Assembly: GCF_913778665.1 (NCBI RefSeq)
Contig: NZ_CAJYVQ010000002.1
Location: 124,001-188,000 of the forward strand
From: an uncultured Stenotrophomonas sp.
Lineage (GTDB): Bacteria > Pseudomonadota > Gammaproteobacteria > Xanthomonadales > Xanthomonadaceae
DNA length: 64,000 nt
Reading direction: 5' to 3'
This document shows positions 29,007-37,901 of this stretch, piece after piece. A program made the translations under genes and the position numbers. The notes under the pieces were generated by a model. That model had not been told where the DNA came from. It worked only from the letters and a program-made list of their open reading frames with translations, and searched no databases. The first letter of the stretch is position 1. Each line of letters opens with the position of its first letter.

Positions 29007-29463
29007 CACTGTGCTTCCGCAGGGAGAGGGTGAATTCGTGCCGTTGGATTCCGGCATCGGCAGTGAAACCGGAGGCGGTGGCGTCGATCTTGTCGATGAC
29101 CCACAGCCCCAGGTTCCCGCCCTTGCCGGTCAGCAACCGCTGTGGCTTGCCCTGCGCGGCCAGCTTGCGCAGCTGCGAGAGCTCATTGCCGGCACCGCGG
29201 AACGCATAGTGGATGACGCCAGGCAGCGTCATGCTGGCCTTGCCGGGCCCGGTGTACTGCAGCGCAGCCATCTGGCCGATGCGTTCCTGCGCTGCCCAGC
29301 CATACTCGTTGCTCTGCTGGATGTCCTGGAACACGGCGGTGTTGAGGCTGAACTTGAAGCCCCCCAGCATCAGTAGCACCGGAGCGTTGCCGGAATCGTT
29401 GGCTTTGAACTGCGACAGCAGCTTGTCCACTGTGCCGGTTACGAACTCGCGCTTCATGCTCAA
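28990..29463 (-). CDS. U: Tail protein U (P2 gpU-like)
   Basis: 157 residues. LMLGGFKFSLNTAVFQDIQQS and IDATASGFTADAG match the P2 gpU family, needed for tail assembly. Its start overlaps the stop of T by 4 bp. Confidence 0.9.
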   Translation of the reverse strand: MSMKREFVTGTVDKLLSQFKANDSGNAPVLLMLGGFKFSLNTAVFQDIQQSNEYGWAAQERIGQMAALQYTGPGKASMTLPGVIHYAFRGAGNELSQLRKLAAQGKPQRLLTGKGGNLGLWVIDKIDATASGFTADAGIQRHEFTLSLRKHSDGTNV

Positions 29464-31931
29464 TTCCTGTCTGCAAGGCCACCACGGGCGGCAACCGCGT
29501 TGCGACGCTGCAGTTCGTCGGCGGTGCGACGTGCTACGGATTCGCTGGATTCACCTGGTTGCTGGTGGATGGTGATGTTGTTGGTCTGTTGTTGCTGCAC
29601 GGTGGTGACGCCGCGTGGAGTGGGCGCGGGCATGTCCGGTGCCGGACGGCCCTGCATTGCGCGGCGCAGGCTGTCCTCCTGCTCTCGGACGGCGGGCCTG
29701 TCACCCATTGCCACCGCAACACCGGTATACAACGCATCGTTCAGGCCGCCTCGGCCCTGGGCGCGCATGTTGCTGTATCCAACCACACCGTTGCCGATGC
29801 TCTTCATGCCATCGACTGCGCCTTCCTTGAACTGCCCCAGGAAGCCTGATGCAACGTCCAGACCCTTGCCGACAAGCCCTCCCAGATCACCCAGCGGACC
29901 ATCGATCAGCTCCAGCAGGGGCTTCAGTGCATCCATCACCACGTTGATCGCGGCGCGGGCAGTCTCCTTCATCGAATCCCATCTGCCGATCAGCGCGGTA
30001 CCAATGGTTTCGCCCAGGGACATCGCTGCATCATTGAGGAATACGATGGTCTGGATGATGTTGCCGACGGCAGCGATTGCCATGCGGAAACTTTCAAACA
30101 GCAGGGTGCCGACGAAGCGGCCCACTTCGCCAACACGCGAGAGCGCGTCGCCGCTGTACTCGACCGGTGCGATCAGCTGGCTGATCCAGTTCCATACCCG
30201 GCTGAACACTTCGCCCATTGCCTCCCAAACCGGGCGCAGTGGCTCGACAGCGGCCATGATCTCGCCCATCGCGGCACCGGCGGAGTCGCTCACCCCCTGC
30301 CAGAGTCCTCCGAGGAATGCCTTGATCGGCTCCCAGTATTTGCGCACCAGGATGGCGCCTGCGGTGATCGCTGCGATGGCGATCGTTATCGGCCCGCCAC
30401 CGATGGCGGCCACGGCAGTTGCGACGATGCGGAAGCCCGACGCCAGGCGCATCGCCATCGGCCCGAAGCGTCCCAACTGGGCCAGCAGGCTGCCGCCACG
30501 GAACAGCTCGAAGGCCTTCTGCGCAGCCAGGATCGGGCCCTGCAGGAAGGTCCAGGCGTAGCGGGCGCCGAGCACCGCGGTGCGCATGCCCAGCATGCCG
30601 ACCACGATCTGCGTGGTGTTGGCGATCAGCTTCGGGTTTTCCTGCACGAACGAGGTGACCCCGTTCAGCAGTTCGGTGAGCTTGACCGCGGCCTCGCCCA
30701 CCGCCGGCAGCAGCGCGGCACCGAAGGCCTTGGACAGGTTGTCCACGGCGATCTTGGCGCCCTCGATCTTCTGCGGGTCGGTCTGCATCGCATCGGCATA
30801 GGCTGCATCGGTGGTGCCCGCCGATCCATTCAGCGCCTTGTCGCGGACACGCACGTAGGTGTCCCAGTTCTCGATCATCGGCTGGACGAAGTTCTTCGCC
30901 TGGGCATCGCTGAACAGTGCGCCGATCTTTTTCTGGTCGCCCGCGGTGGCCTGGATGATCCCCTGCATCGCAGCATCGAAGGGATTGCCGCCGCTGGTCT
31001 GTGCATCGCCGATGATCTTGCGCAGATCCAGCCTCAGGCTCTTCTTGGCCTTCTCCTGAATGTCCGGCGAGAGCACCTCGGACATGAAGCTCTTCATGTT
31101 GCTGGCGGCCTTGTCGGCGCCGCCTGCCGAGTCCAGCGTGGCTTCCAGTGCCGCACCCAGCGTAGCCGCCGCCGATGTGCCCTGCAGCTTCATCGCCTCG
31201 AACGAGGAACCCAGCACCGGCAGCACCTGGGCCATGTCCTTCAGGCCCAGGCTGCCCTGCTGGCTGTTCACCACCAGCACGTCCAGCGCGTTCTGCATGC
31301 GCGAGGGATCGATATCGAACGACTGCTGCAGGGCGGCCGCGGCTTGGGCCACATCATCGATGCTGGCACCCGTGACGGTGGTGGTCCGCCCGACAGCACC
31401 GAGGCTGGCCTGGGCCGCCTGCGCATCCATGCCGGCGTCGATCATCAGCCTGATCGAGCGCTGCAGCGCGTCGGCGCCCTGGTTGGTTGCACGCGACTGT
31501 TCCAGGATGGCCTGCCCCAGTGCGCTGACCTGGGCGCGGCTGAGGTTGGCTGCCACGCCGATCTGCTGGTTCTGGCGGGCGAAGCCGGAGGCGTTTTCGA
31601 CCGGCTTGGCCAGCGCGGTAACGGCCGTGCCAAGCGTGCCGCGTGCCTCGCCAAATGCCGAGCCGAGCTTCCCGCGCTTCTCCAGGTTGGCGTCGCGCTT
31701 TGCTTCGATGCTCTCCAGCGCCACCTGCGAGGCACGCAGAGCATCGACCTGGGTACGCATGCGGGCGTACTCCTTGCTGGTCGTACTCATGCGCGCGAGC
31801 CTGCGATCCAGCAGGGTCACCTCGGTGCCGAGGCGCTTGATACCGTCGTTGGCAAAGGAGAAGGCGTCCTTCAGTGATTTGGACACCTCGCCGCCGATCG
31901 TGATCGTTGTCGTTTGAACGTTATTGGCCAT
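29460..31931 (-). CDS. T: Tape measure protein (P2 gpT-like)
   Basis: 823 residues. Long helical N-terminal coiled coil (DRRLARMSTTSKEYARMRTQ region), a TP901-type tape-measure core with GADALQRSIRLMIDAG, and hydrophobic segments about residues 450-540 (including GPITIAIAAITAGAILV). Sets tube length and probably inserts in the target membrane. Length is in the normal P2 range, so particle length should be near that of a phage tail. Confidence 0.93.
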   Translation of the reverse strand: MANNVQTTTITIGGEVSKSLKDAFSFANDGIKRLGTEVTLLDRRLARMSTTSKEYARMRTQVDALRASQVALESIEAKRDANLEKRGKLGSAFGEARGTLGTAVTALAKPVENASGFARQNQQIGVAANLSRAQVSALGQAILEQSRATNQGADALQRSIRLMIDAGMDAQAAQASLGAVGRTTTVTGASIDDVAQAAAALQQSFDIDPSRMQNALDVLVVNSQQGSLGLKDMAQVLPVLGSSFEAMKLQGTSAAATLGAALEATLDSAGGADKAASNMKSFMSEVLSPDIQEKAKKSLRLDLRKIIGDAQTSGGNPFDAAMQGIIQATAGDQKKIGALFSDAQAKNFVQPMIENWDTYVRVRDKALNGSAGTTDAAYADAMQTDPQKIEGAKIAVDNLSKAFGAALLPAVGEAAVKLTELLNGVTSFVQENPKLIANTTQIVVGMLGMRTAVLGARYAWTFLQGPILAAQKAFELFRGGSLLAQLGRFGPMAMRLASGFRIVATAVAAIGGGPITIAIAAITAGAILVRKYWEPIKAFLGGLWQGVSDSAGAAMGEIMAAVEPLRPVWEAMGEVFSRVWNWISQLIAPVEYSGDALSRVGEVGRFVGTLLFESFRMAIAAVGNIIQTIVFLNDAAMSLGETIGTALIGRWDSMKETARAAINVVMDALKPLLELIDGPLGDLGGLVGKGLDVASGFLGQFKEGAVDGMKSIGNGVVGYSNMRAQGRGGLNDALYTGVAVAMGDRPAVREQEDSLRRAMQGRPAPDMPAPTPRGVTTVQQQQTNNITIHQQPGESSESVARRTADELQRRNAVAARGGLADRN

Positions 31932-32061
31932 GTACCGGCAACCCCTGAATCCACCAGATGAACTTCGACACCCGCAGCGTCATGATCTCGCGCAGGCCCC
32001 AGCCGGTATGCCCGGCCAGGGCGAGCGCTCCCTGCCTGATCTGCGGCAGGGTCAGGTGGTA
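31921..32061 (-). CDS. E': gpE' extension, read by -1 frameshift from E
   Basis: 46 codons in the -1 frame relative to E, starting at the T5 run (32061-32065) near the end of E and closing inside the start of T. It has no start codon of its own. The peptide contains GWGLREIMTLRVSKFIWW, as in E' chaperone tails of P2-like phages. P2 makes E+E' by -1 slippage at a T run; here the sequence is GCTTTTTAC, so a slip on TTT is possible though the heptamer is not the classical form. Confidence 0.65.
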   Translation of the reverse strand, partial: YHLTLPQIRQGALALAGHTGWGLREIMTLRVSKFIWWIQGLPVHGQ

Positions 32062-32342
32062 AAAAGCGCCACGCCTGCCTGCAGTCGGGCGTAGTCGCGC
32101 AACGGCATCTTGCGCACGTCTTCCGGCGAGATCTCGCACAGGTTGGCGATCATCCGCACTTCGCGCTGTGCATCGCTGCCCTTGTCGTCCTGGTAGCGCT
32201 CCATGTCTTCCACGGTCGGCTCGCGCATGCGCAGCACGGCAGTTTCCATGCCGTTGACCTGGCGCGGGCGGGTGAGGGTGATCTCGGCGAAACCATCGCG
32301 CTCGATGACGGTGTCGGTGGGGGTCTTGGTTTTGCTGGACAT
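32052..32342 (-). CDS. E: Tail assembly protein E (P2 gpE-like)
   Basis: 96 residues. Tail assembly chaperone acting with E'. Contains ITLTRPRQVNGMETAVLRMREPTVEDM, the phage_TAC signature region. The final codons GCG CTT TTT ACC ACC TGA include the probable slip site. Confidence 0.88.
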   Translation of the reverse strand: MSSKTKTPTDTVIERDGFAEITLTRPRQVNGMETAVLRMREPTVEDMERYQDDKGSDAQREVRMIANLCEISPEDVRKMPLRDYARLQAGVALFTT

Positions 32343-32367
32343 GGATGCGTTCCTGGAATGCGATGCG

Positions 32368-32413
32368 GTGCGATGGATGCGGTGCGATGGATGCGGGGGC
32401 GCGAGGCGCCCCC
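32368..32413. repeat. 14-bp tandem repeat and hairpin between FII and E
   Basis: GTGCGATGGATGCG occurs twice in tandem (32368-32381, 32382-32395) with a partial third copy before. It runs into the hairpin GGGGGCGC/GCGCCCCC (32395-32402, 32406-32413). The hairpin may tune read-through from the abundant tube gene to E and T. Confidence 0.65.
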
Positions 32414-32436
32414 GGGTTCTTCAATGCGGCGAGGGT

Positions 32437-32940
32437 TCAGATGCCCAGTGCGCCGCGGATGCCGGCCAGCACGTCCACGCCACCCTGGCGCGCGATCATG
32501 TTGACCACGTCGATCTCCTGCACGACCTGGGCGCCATGGGTCAGCTTGTAGTAGCTCAGCGCGAGGTTGACCTTGATCGTGCCCTTCTCGCCAACCTTGG
32601 TTTCGCCGCGGTCCAGCAGCTTCACCTTGCCGCGCATGTTGTGCACGACCTGGGTCACTTCGCCGTCATCGCCTTCCAGGGCTTCACGGGCGGTGAAGCC
32701 GTATTCCTTGCTTTCGATGACGTGGAACTTGCTCATGATCTCCGCGTCGTCGGAGGCGAACTCGACATCGGCGGTCAGCTTTTCGTGGCCGAGCACGATC
32801 TCGGTCGGGGCGAGCATCCCGCCGGCCTGGAAGTCCTCGGTCTTCAGCGACAGCTTGGGGGCGGTGAAGGACATCACGCTGCCGGCATAACCCTTGCCGT
32901 CGACGTAGAAGTTGAAGTTTTTGCGGATCTTGCGCGCCAT
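32437..32940 (-). CDS. FII: Tail tube protein (P2 gpFII-like)
   Basis: 167 residues. MARKIRKNFNFYVDGKGYAG is the FII start. Forms the inner tube that pierces the target envelope. Two bases separate it from the sheath gene, so they share one message. Confidence 0.94.
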   Translation of the reverse strand: MARKIRKNFNFYVDGKGYAGSVMSFTAPKLSLKTEDFQAGGMLAPTEIVLGHEKLTADVEFASDDAEIMSKFHVIESKEYGFTAREALEGDDGEVTQVVHNMRGKVKLLDRGETKVGEKGTIKVNLALSYYKLTHGAQVVQEIDVVNMIARQGGVDVLAGIRGALGI

Positions 32941-32942
32941 GC

Positions 32943-34145
32943 TTAGAAGATCTCCGAGACGTAGTTGTTGTTCATGTGCATGCGGAAGGTCAGCTGCTCA
33001 CCCGGGTAGGTCGGGGTGAAGTCGAAGTCCCAGTAGAAGCGGCCCTGGGCCACGCTGTCCGCTGCGTTCAGTTCGGGGTCGATCCAGCAGTTGCCGCCGA
33101 GGATCGCGCCCTGGGTCTTCAGGCCGCGCAGGAAGGCATTGACGCCCTCGCGCACGTCATCGACGTAGGTCTTGCTGATGCCGCGGTCGACGGCCCACAG
33201 GTGGGCAGCTTCCAGGCTGTCGGCGATGATGTCGGCGGTGCGCACCACGCACAGGAACTGCCACTTCGGATCGATGCTGGTGGTGCGGTTGCCCCACAGG
33301 CGGAAGCCCCCTTCGCGGATGACCGTGGCCACGTTGGCCTGGTTCAGCAGGTTGGCGCGGCTGGTGGCATCGGACAGGCCGAAGTCGATCGCACGCGCGG
33401 TGCCGACCACGCCGTTGAGTTCCAGGTTCGACGGCGACGCCCACCAGCCGCGTTCGTTGTCGCTGCGTGCGATGGCACCGGCCACGGCAGCGGAGGCATA
33501 GCGGCTGACGATGGCATCGCCGGACTGCACCAGCAGTGCCGGGTCGACCACGTAGACGCGCTTGGAGCCGGTCAGGGCGGTGGTGCTCTTGGCCGCGTCG
33601 TCGTTGCTGTTCGGGCCATCCTTGATGATCACCGCGCGCAGCTTGTCGGCAATGCCGAGCAGCTCGGCTACGACCGGGTTGGCCAGCACGGCCTCCGGCT
33701 TGGCCGGGTCGGCCGGGTGCACGTGGGTGAAGCCGGGTGCGACCAGGATGCGCGGCTTGACGCCGACGATGGACTTGGCGGCCAGCAGTGCATGCACGCC
33801 TTCGTAGGCGCCGGTCTGCGCGTTCACGCCGCCCAGTACGTTGGCCAGGGTGGCGCTTTCATTGGCACCGTTCTCGACGCGGATGACGACGACGACGGCA
33901 CTGGACTGGTCGAAGATCGCGTCGAGCGCACCGGGCAGCGTGCCGGCTTCAGTGCCGGTCTTGGCCGACAGCTTGGCGGCCTGCGACGGCGAGGTCACCA
34001 GGACAGGCGTGTTGATGGGGAACGCTTCGGTGTCGGCCAGCGGCGCGGTGCCGACGATGCCGATCACGCTGCTGGAGGCGATGGCAATCGATCGGGCACC
34101 GGTATCGATGTTGACGACCTGTACGCCATGGAGAAATTCGGTCAT
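32943..34145 (-). CDS. FI: Contractile tail sheath protein (P2 gpFI-like)
   Basis: 400 residues from ATG 34145, preceded by GAGGAAG. MTEFLHGVQVVNIDTGARSI and the C-terminal FYWDFDFTPTYPGEQLTFRMHMNN are typical of the P2 sheath. Its presence shows the particle would be contractile, i.e. R-type rather than the flexible F-type. Confidence 0.95.
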   Translation of the reverse strand: MTEFLHGVQVVNIDTGARSIAIASSSVIGIVGTAPLADTEAFPINTPVLVTSPSQAAKLSAKTGTEAGTLPGALDAIFDQSSAVVVVIRVENGANESATLANVLGGVNAQTGAYEGVHALLAAKSIVGVKPRILVAPGFTHVHPADPAKPEAVLANPVVAELLGIADKLRAVIIKDGPNSNDDAAKSTTALTGSKRVYVVDPALLVQSGDAIVSRYASAAVAGAIARSDNERGWWASPSNLELNGVVGTARAIDFGLSDATSRANLLNQANVATVIREGGFRLWGNRTTSIDPKWQFLCVVRTADIIADSLEAAHLWAVDRGISKTYVDDVREGVNAFLRGLKTQGAILGGNCWIDPELNAADSVAQGRFYWDFDFTPTYPGEQLTFRMHMNNNYVSEIF

Positions 34146-34251
34146 TCGGGGTTCTTCCTCGGTGTGGGTGTGTGCCGGCTTGTGCAGGCGACGGGGTAAT
34201 GTTCGGAGAATGTGGCGGTCGCGATAATTGCAGCGGTGGCCCGCTGATCGA

Positions 34252-34911
34252 TCAGACCCAGCCGGAGGCGCTGACGCTGGCGGTGAAGGTGGAGACCTGC
34301 GCGTTGCCGCCGGCACGACGCAGCGCGACGGAAATGCTGACGCTGTCCGATTCGTAGCTGGCGGACCTGGCGGGGACGCTGATCGACACGCCTGCCGACG
34401 GTGCCGCCGATGCCGGCACGAACGAGGGAGCACTCGTGCTGAAGGAAGCTTTGGCGGGCGAGGAGCCGGTGATCTGCACTTCGTACTCGGAAACGCTTGC
34501 ACCTGCCGGAAGCCACTGGCCCGACGCTGCTACTGAGCTGCCTCCATTGCCGCCACCGGCGACGCCCGTGCGGATGGCATAGGTGCCGTCGGCATAGATC
34601 AGGATCGAGACGGTAGCCGACACCGACCCGGTGGAGTTGGTCTTGGCGCCATTGCTTGCCGAGTAGCCCTTGCCATGGAACGGCAGCCTGTAGGTGGCGC
34701 TGCCGCGGGCCGCCCACAGGTTGGATACGTCCATGCCGTTGATGCGATGGCCGACATCGGCACGCTTGCTGCCGTACTGGATGTGTGCGTATCGGCGGCT
34801 GAGGTCGGTGCCGCCGATACGGCGGCCCGAATCCTGGGCCAGCGGACCTTCTACATAGGGATCGAACAGGTCATCGAAATCCATGCCCGCGGAGCGATAG
34901 CCACTGGCCAT
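34252..34911 (-). CDS. Uncharacterised tail-associated protein, 219 aa
   Basis: Located just after the fibre gene (1 bp apart) where P2 has the fibre assembly gene G, but it does not resemble gpG. The N-terminal 90 residues hold SGYRSAGMDFDDLFDPYVEG and NGMDVSNLWAARG; the rest is Ser/Ala/Gly-rich beta sequence with a repetitive ASGQW...SVPARSASYESD pattern. It may be a minor fibre, decoration or tip protein. A similar unknown is expected in related Stenotrophomonas tail loci. Confidence 0.75.
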   Translation of the reverse strand: MASGYRSAGMDFDDLFDPYVEGPLAQDSGRRIGGTDLSRRYAHIQYGSKRADVGHRINGMDVSNLWAARGSATYRLPFHGKGYSASNGAKTNSTGSVSATVSILIYADGTYAIRTGVAGGGNGGSSVAASGQWLPAGASVSEYEVQITGSSPAKASFSTSAPSFVPASAAPSAGVSISVPARSASYESDSVSISVALRRAGGNAQVSTFTASVSASGWV

Positions 34912-34912
34912 G

Positions 34913-37114
34913 TCAACGCTCCGCCTTCAGCGCGCGAACTTCGGCGGCCAGCTCCTGGATGGCCTTGGCCATCACCGGCAGCAGCTGGTCGAGCTTGACC
35001 GATGCCACGCGCTCACCTTGGAACTCTACGCCTTCCAGGTCGACCGCTTCCGGCACCAGTTCGGCCAGCTGCTCGGCGACGAAGAACAGACGGCGACGAC
35101 CGTCGTCGTTGTACTCCGGCTTGTAGTGGCCGGCGGCCAGTTCCATGCGTTCAACCGCAGCGAGTCCGTATGGCTGCACGCCGTCGATGTCTTTCAGTTT
35201 GCGCGAGGAGCCGAAGTCGTATCCCCCCGTTGTGGTAAGCACGCCGTTTCCGCCAAGGATCATTGCGGCACCCATGCTGCTCGGATAGGTGCTGATGCCC
35301 CACTGCATGGTGCCGGCGGCCATCCACCATCCACCCTGGATCGAGTTGTCCAGCATGCCGAATCCGCCGCCGAATGAGCCCTCCGAAGTGAAGCCAAAAC
35401 CTGTAATGCCGGTGGCGGGGTTGGTAAACTCCGGCGCAGTGGTGACTTGTCCAGAGTTGGACATGCGGATGCCACGGCGCAACGAGGGGTTGTAGAAGTG
35501 GAAGCCGTTGCTGATCGCATGCATTTCCGCGAAGCTGCTGCCGTCACCGGTGACGGCTTCAATCGTTGTACGTGGAAAGCCGTTGAGAGTCTGCGAGTGG
35601 AATCGGATGCCTGGCTGGGAATCGCCCGCGGCGCGGAACATTGACGGCCCGCTGGCGAAAATCCCGGAGTTGAAGTTGTGCCGCGTACCGTAGTAGTTCA
35701 TCGGCACGTATGCATCGACAGCCGGGTTGGTACCCATGATGCACGGGAAACCGTCGCCGGAAACGGTGATGCGAACTTTGTTGCTGGCTGCCGGGCCGGC
35801 GGTGATGTGCGAGAGATTCTTCAACTCGCCAGTCATTGTGTCGCCGGACTTGTTGACCTTGCCCGCAGGTTCGAAGTTGCCGCTGGTCCAGATGTTTCCG
35901 CCTGCATTGAGCGTAGCGGTGTACGCCCCTTCCAGATTGCGGAAGGTGAACGAGGATCCGGACTTGAAGAGATAGCTGTCGCCGTTGCCGAAGTAGACGA
36001 CACCATCGGTCGCGGTGCTGCCCCAACCGGACAGGCGCAGCGAGTTGTTGAAGATGGAAACCGCGCCGGTGAACGTCCCGCCACTCTTGTCCATCTTCGC
36101 TTCAGGCGAGAAGTTCCCGGCATGCCACATTGCCGAGCCATTCCAGCGTGGCGTATCGCCATGCTTGATGGTGATCTCGCTGCTGGCACTGCGATCTGCG
36201 CTCCATACGCGCCACAGGCTGGAATTGCCCCAGCCGCCGATGAAGGATTGTTCGGCGCCGGCGGCACCGAAGCCCATCAACGGATACGTGCCGCTGATGA
36301 ACTGCTGGTCGGTGAACGTGTTGCCGCCCCTGGAGGCCTTGCCATCCAGTGCCGACTGCAGCCCGGTCACATCAGCAATCACATGCTTGTGGCCCACCGT
36401 GGCGAAGTCGCCGGCCAGGGCGAACTCGGAGGCGTGCTTGCCGTCCAGGGTATCGGCGTCCAGGCCGTTGCCATGCCCGGTGTCCTTCAGCGCGGCATTC
36501 TTCAGCTCCAGCGCAGTGCGCGCCGACGCGGTGTTCGCCGCAGACAGCAGCGTCTTCGCCAGTGCGGTCGGGGCGCTGGCACCGAAGCGCTTGTCGGTGT
36601 AGGCGCGTACGCCACGCGGGGTCACCGCGCGCTGGGTGTCGGTCGCATCTTCGGCTTCGGTGCTGGTGGCCAGCTCGACCACACCGACCACCTCGGTGGT
36701 GGCCGGCGGATAGAGGAAGTCGGCGTCGCCGAACTGGATCTGCGTCGTGTCGATCCCGCTGAAGCGCGTGTCGGTGGCCAGCAGCAGCATCGACGCGGAC
36801 GACTTCTCCATGATCGGATCCGCCTGGCCGTAGCTGGCGAACAGGGTGCCGTCGGCCAGGTACAGGCCGAAGCCGCGCAGCGTGTAGGAGGTGGCGCTGT
36901 CGTCACGGATGGTGACGTGTACGGTGTCATCGCCCACCGCCTGGCCGCCAAAGGTGGCGACGCGCTTGATCTCGCCGGGCAGCGCGGTGAGCCCCGCCGA
37001 AGGCACGAAGGCGGTCGAGGTCAGGCCGATCTGGGTGATCAGCACGGCGTTGGTGCCGGTGTTCGGCGGATTGACCAGCTTGGCGAAGCCGGCATCGGTG
37101 ATTTTCAAGCGCAT
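34913..37114 (-). CDS. H: Tail fibre with C-terminal S74-like intramolecular chaperone
   Basis: 733 residues. The N-terminus (MRLKITDAGFAKLVNPPNTG) is the phage tail-collar type that docks on the baseplate. The middle has fibre repeats such as DKSGGTFTGAVS and NKSGDTMTGELK, each a typical trimeric collagen-like or beta-helix segment. The C-terminus (SSRKLKDIDGVQ ... LLPVMAKAIQELAAEVRALKAER) is an endosialidase/S74-type chaperone with a coiled-coil end that folds the trimer and is normally cut off. It decides which strains are bound and killed. Local GC is lower around 35.2-36.2 kb, suggesting module exchange. Confidence 0.9.
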   Translation of the reverse strand: MRLKITDAGFAKLVNPPNTGTNAVLITQIGLTSTAFVPSAGLTALPGEIKRVATFGGQAVGDDTVHVTIRDDSATSYTLRGFGLYLADGTLFASYGQADPIMEKSSASMLLLATDTRFSGIDTTQIQFGDADFLYPPATTEVVGVVELATSTEAEDATDTQRAVTPRGVRAYTDKRFGASAPTALAKTLLSAANTASARTALELKNAALKDTGHGNGLDADTLDGKHASEFALAGDFATVGHKHVIADVTGLQSALDGKASRGGNTFTDQQFISGTYPLMGFGAAGAEQSFIGGWGNSSLWRVWSADRSASSEITIKHGDTPRWNGSAMWHAGNFSPEAKMDKSGGTFTGAVSIFNNSLRLSGWGSTATDGVVYFGNGDSYLFKSGSSFTFRNLEGAYTATLNAGGNIWTSGNFEPAGKVNKSGDTMTGELKNLSHITAGPAASNKVRITVSGDGFPCIMGTNPAVDAYVPMNYYGTRHNFNSGIFASGPSMFRAAGDSQPGIRFHSQTLNGFPRTTIEAVTGDGSSFAEMHAISNGFHFYNPSLRRGIRMSNSGQVTTAPEFTNPATGITGFGFTSEGSFGGGFGMLDNSIQGGWWMAAGTMQWGISTYPSSMGAAMILGGNGVLTTTGGYDFGSSRKLKDIDGVQPYGLAAVERMELAAGHYKPEYNDDGRRRLFFVAEQLAELVPEAVDLEGVEFQGERVASVKLDQLLPVMAKAIQELAAEVRALKAER

Positions 37115-37121
37115 GCGGGGG

Positions 37122-37901
37122 TTACTCTCCGATCAGTTGAAGGCGGCGGAAGGCCGTGGCGTGGGCGGCTGCAAGTGCGCCGATGGCGGCGTCGGCCTGC
37201 ATGCCCTGGGTAAAGGTGAAGTGCGAGCGCACCGGCTTGGTCCGGGTGATTTCGCCGATGACGTCCTCGACGAACATCGCGGTGGCCGACTGGCCGCCCT
37301 GGTTGGCGATGGTCATCACCGCTTCGAAGGTGTGCGGCGCGCCCCTGGGCTGCAGCTGCCACCACTCGCGGATCAGCACCGAGCCACCGAAGGCGGCCAC
37401 CACGTCGCGCACGCTGCCGGCGGTGCCCTTGCGGCGCTGGATGGCGATGGCTGCACGCACCCGGGCGCGCTTCACGGCTTCGGGCCAGTAGGCCTTCCAT
37501 TCGTCCACCGACAGCGCCCAGGCCAGCCAGGGCAGCAGTGCGGTCGGGCAGCGGTCGGCATCCCACAGCGCGGTGATGTCCACCGGCAACGGACGTGCAA
37601 CGATGGCGCGGGCAAGCGCGCGCTCGGCGTGGGTGGCGTTGGCGGGCAGCAGGTTGGCCGCCGAGGGCACCACCACCTGGGCGTCACCATCGATGACCTC
37701 GCCGGGCGCTGGTGCAGCGGCCAGGGTGACCAGGCCACCCTCGATGGCGACGCCCTGCAGTGGCTGCCGCCGCTGCGCATCGGTGCGGTACACCGCCTGC
37801 AGGCTAGCCAGCGCGCCGCCGGGGTGGCGGAAGGTGCGGTTGCGGCCATCGATCGCGCCGCGCAGGCGCGCGTTGATCAGGCGCGTGCTCGGCTCATTCA
37901 T
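37122..37901 (-). CDS. I: Tail protein I (P2 gpI-like) with N-terminal extension
   Basis: 259 residues from ATG 37901 (MNEPSTRLINARL), which has GGCGG before it; ATG 37913 is an alternative. The last 170 residues (LLPANATHAERALARAIVARP ... ) are the P2 gpI baseplate wedge protein. The first 85 residues, with FRHPGGALASLQAVYRT and GGLVTLAAAPAPGEVI, are extra compared with P2 and look like a small beta domain. Overlaps J by 8 bp. Confidence 0.85.
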   Translation of the reverse strand: MNEPSTRLINARLRGAIDGRNRTFRHPGGALASLQAVYRTDAQRRQPLQGVAIEGGLVTLAAAPAPGEVIDGDAQVVVPSAANLLPANATHAERALARAIVARPLPVDITALWDADRCPTALLPWLAWALSVDEWKAYWPEAVKRARVRAAIAIQRRKGTAGSVRDVVAAFGGSVLIREWWQLQPRGAPHTFEAVMTIANQGGQSATAMFVEDVIGEITRTKPVRSHFTFTQGMQADAAIGALAAAHATAFRRLQLIGE

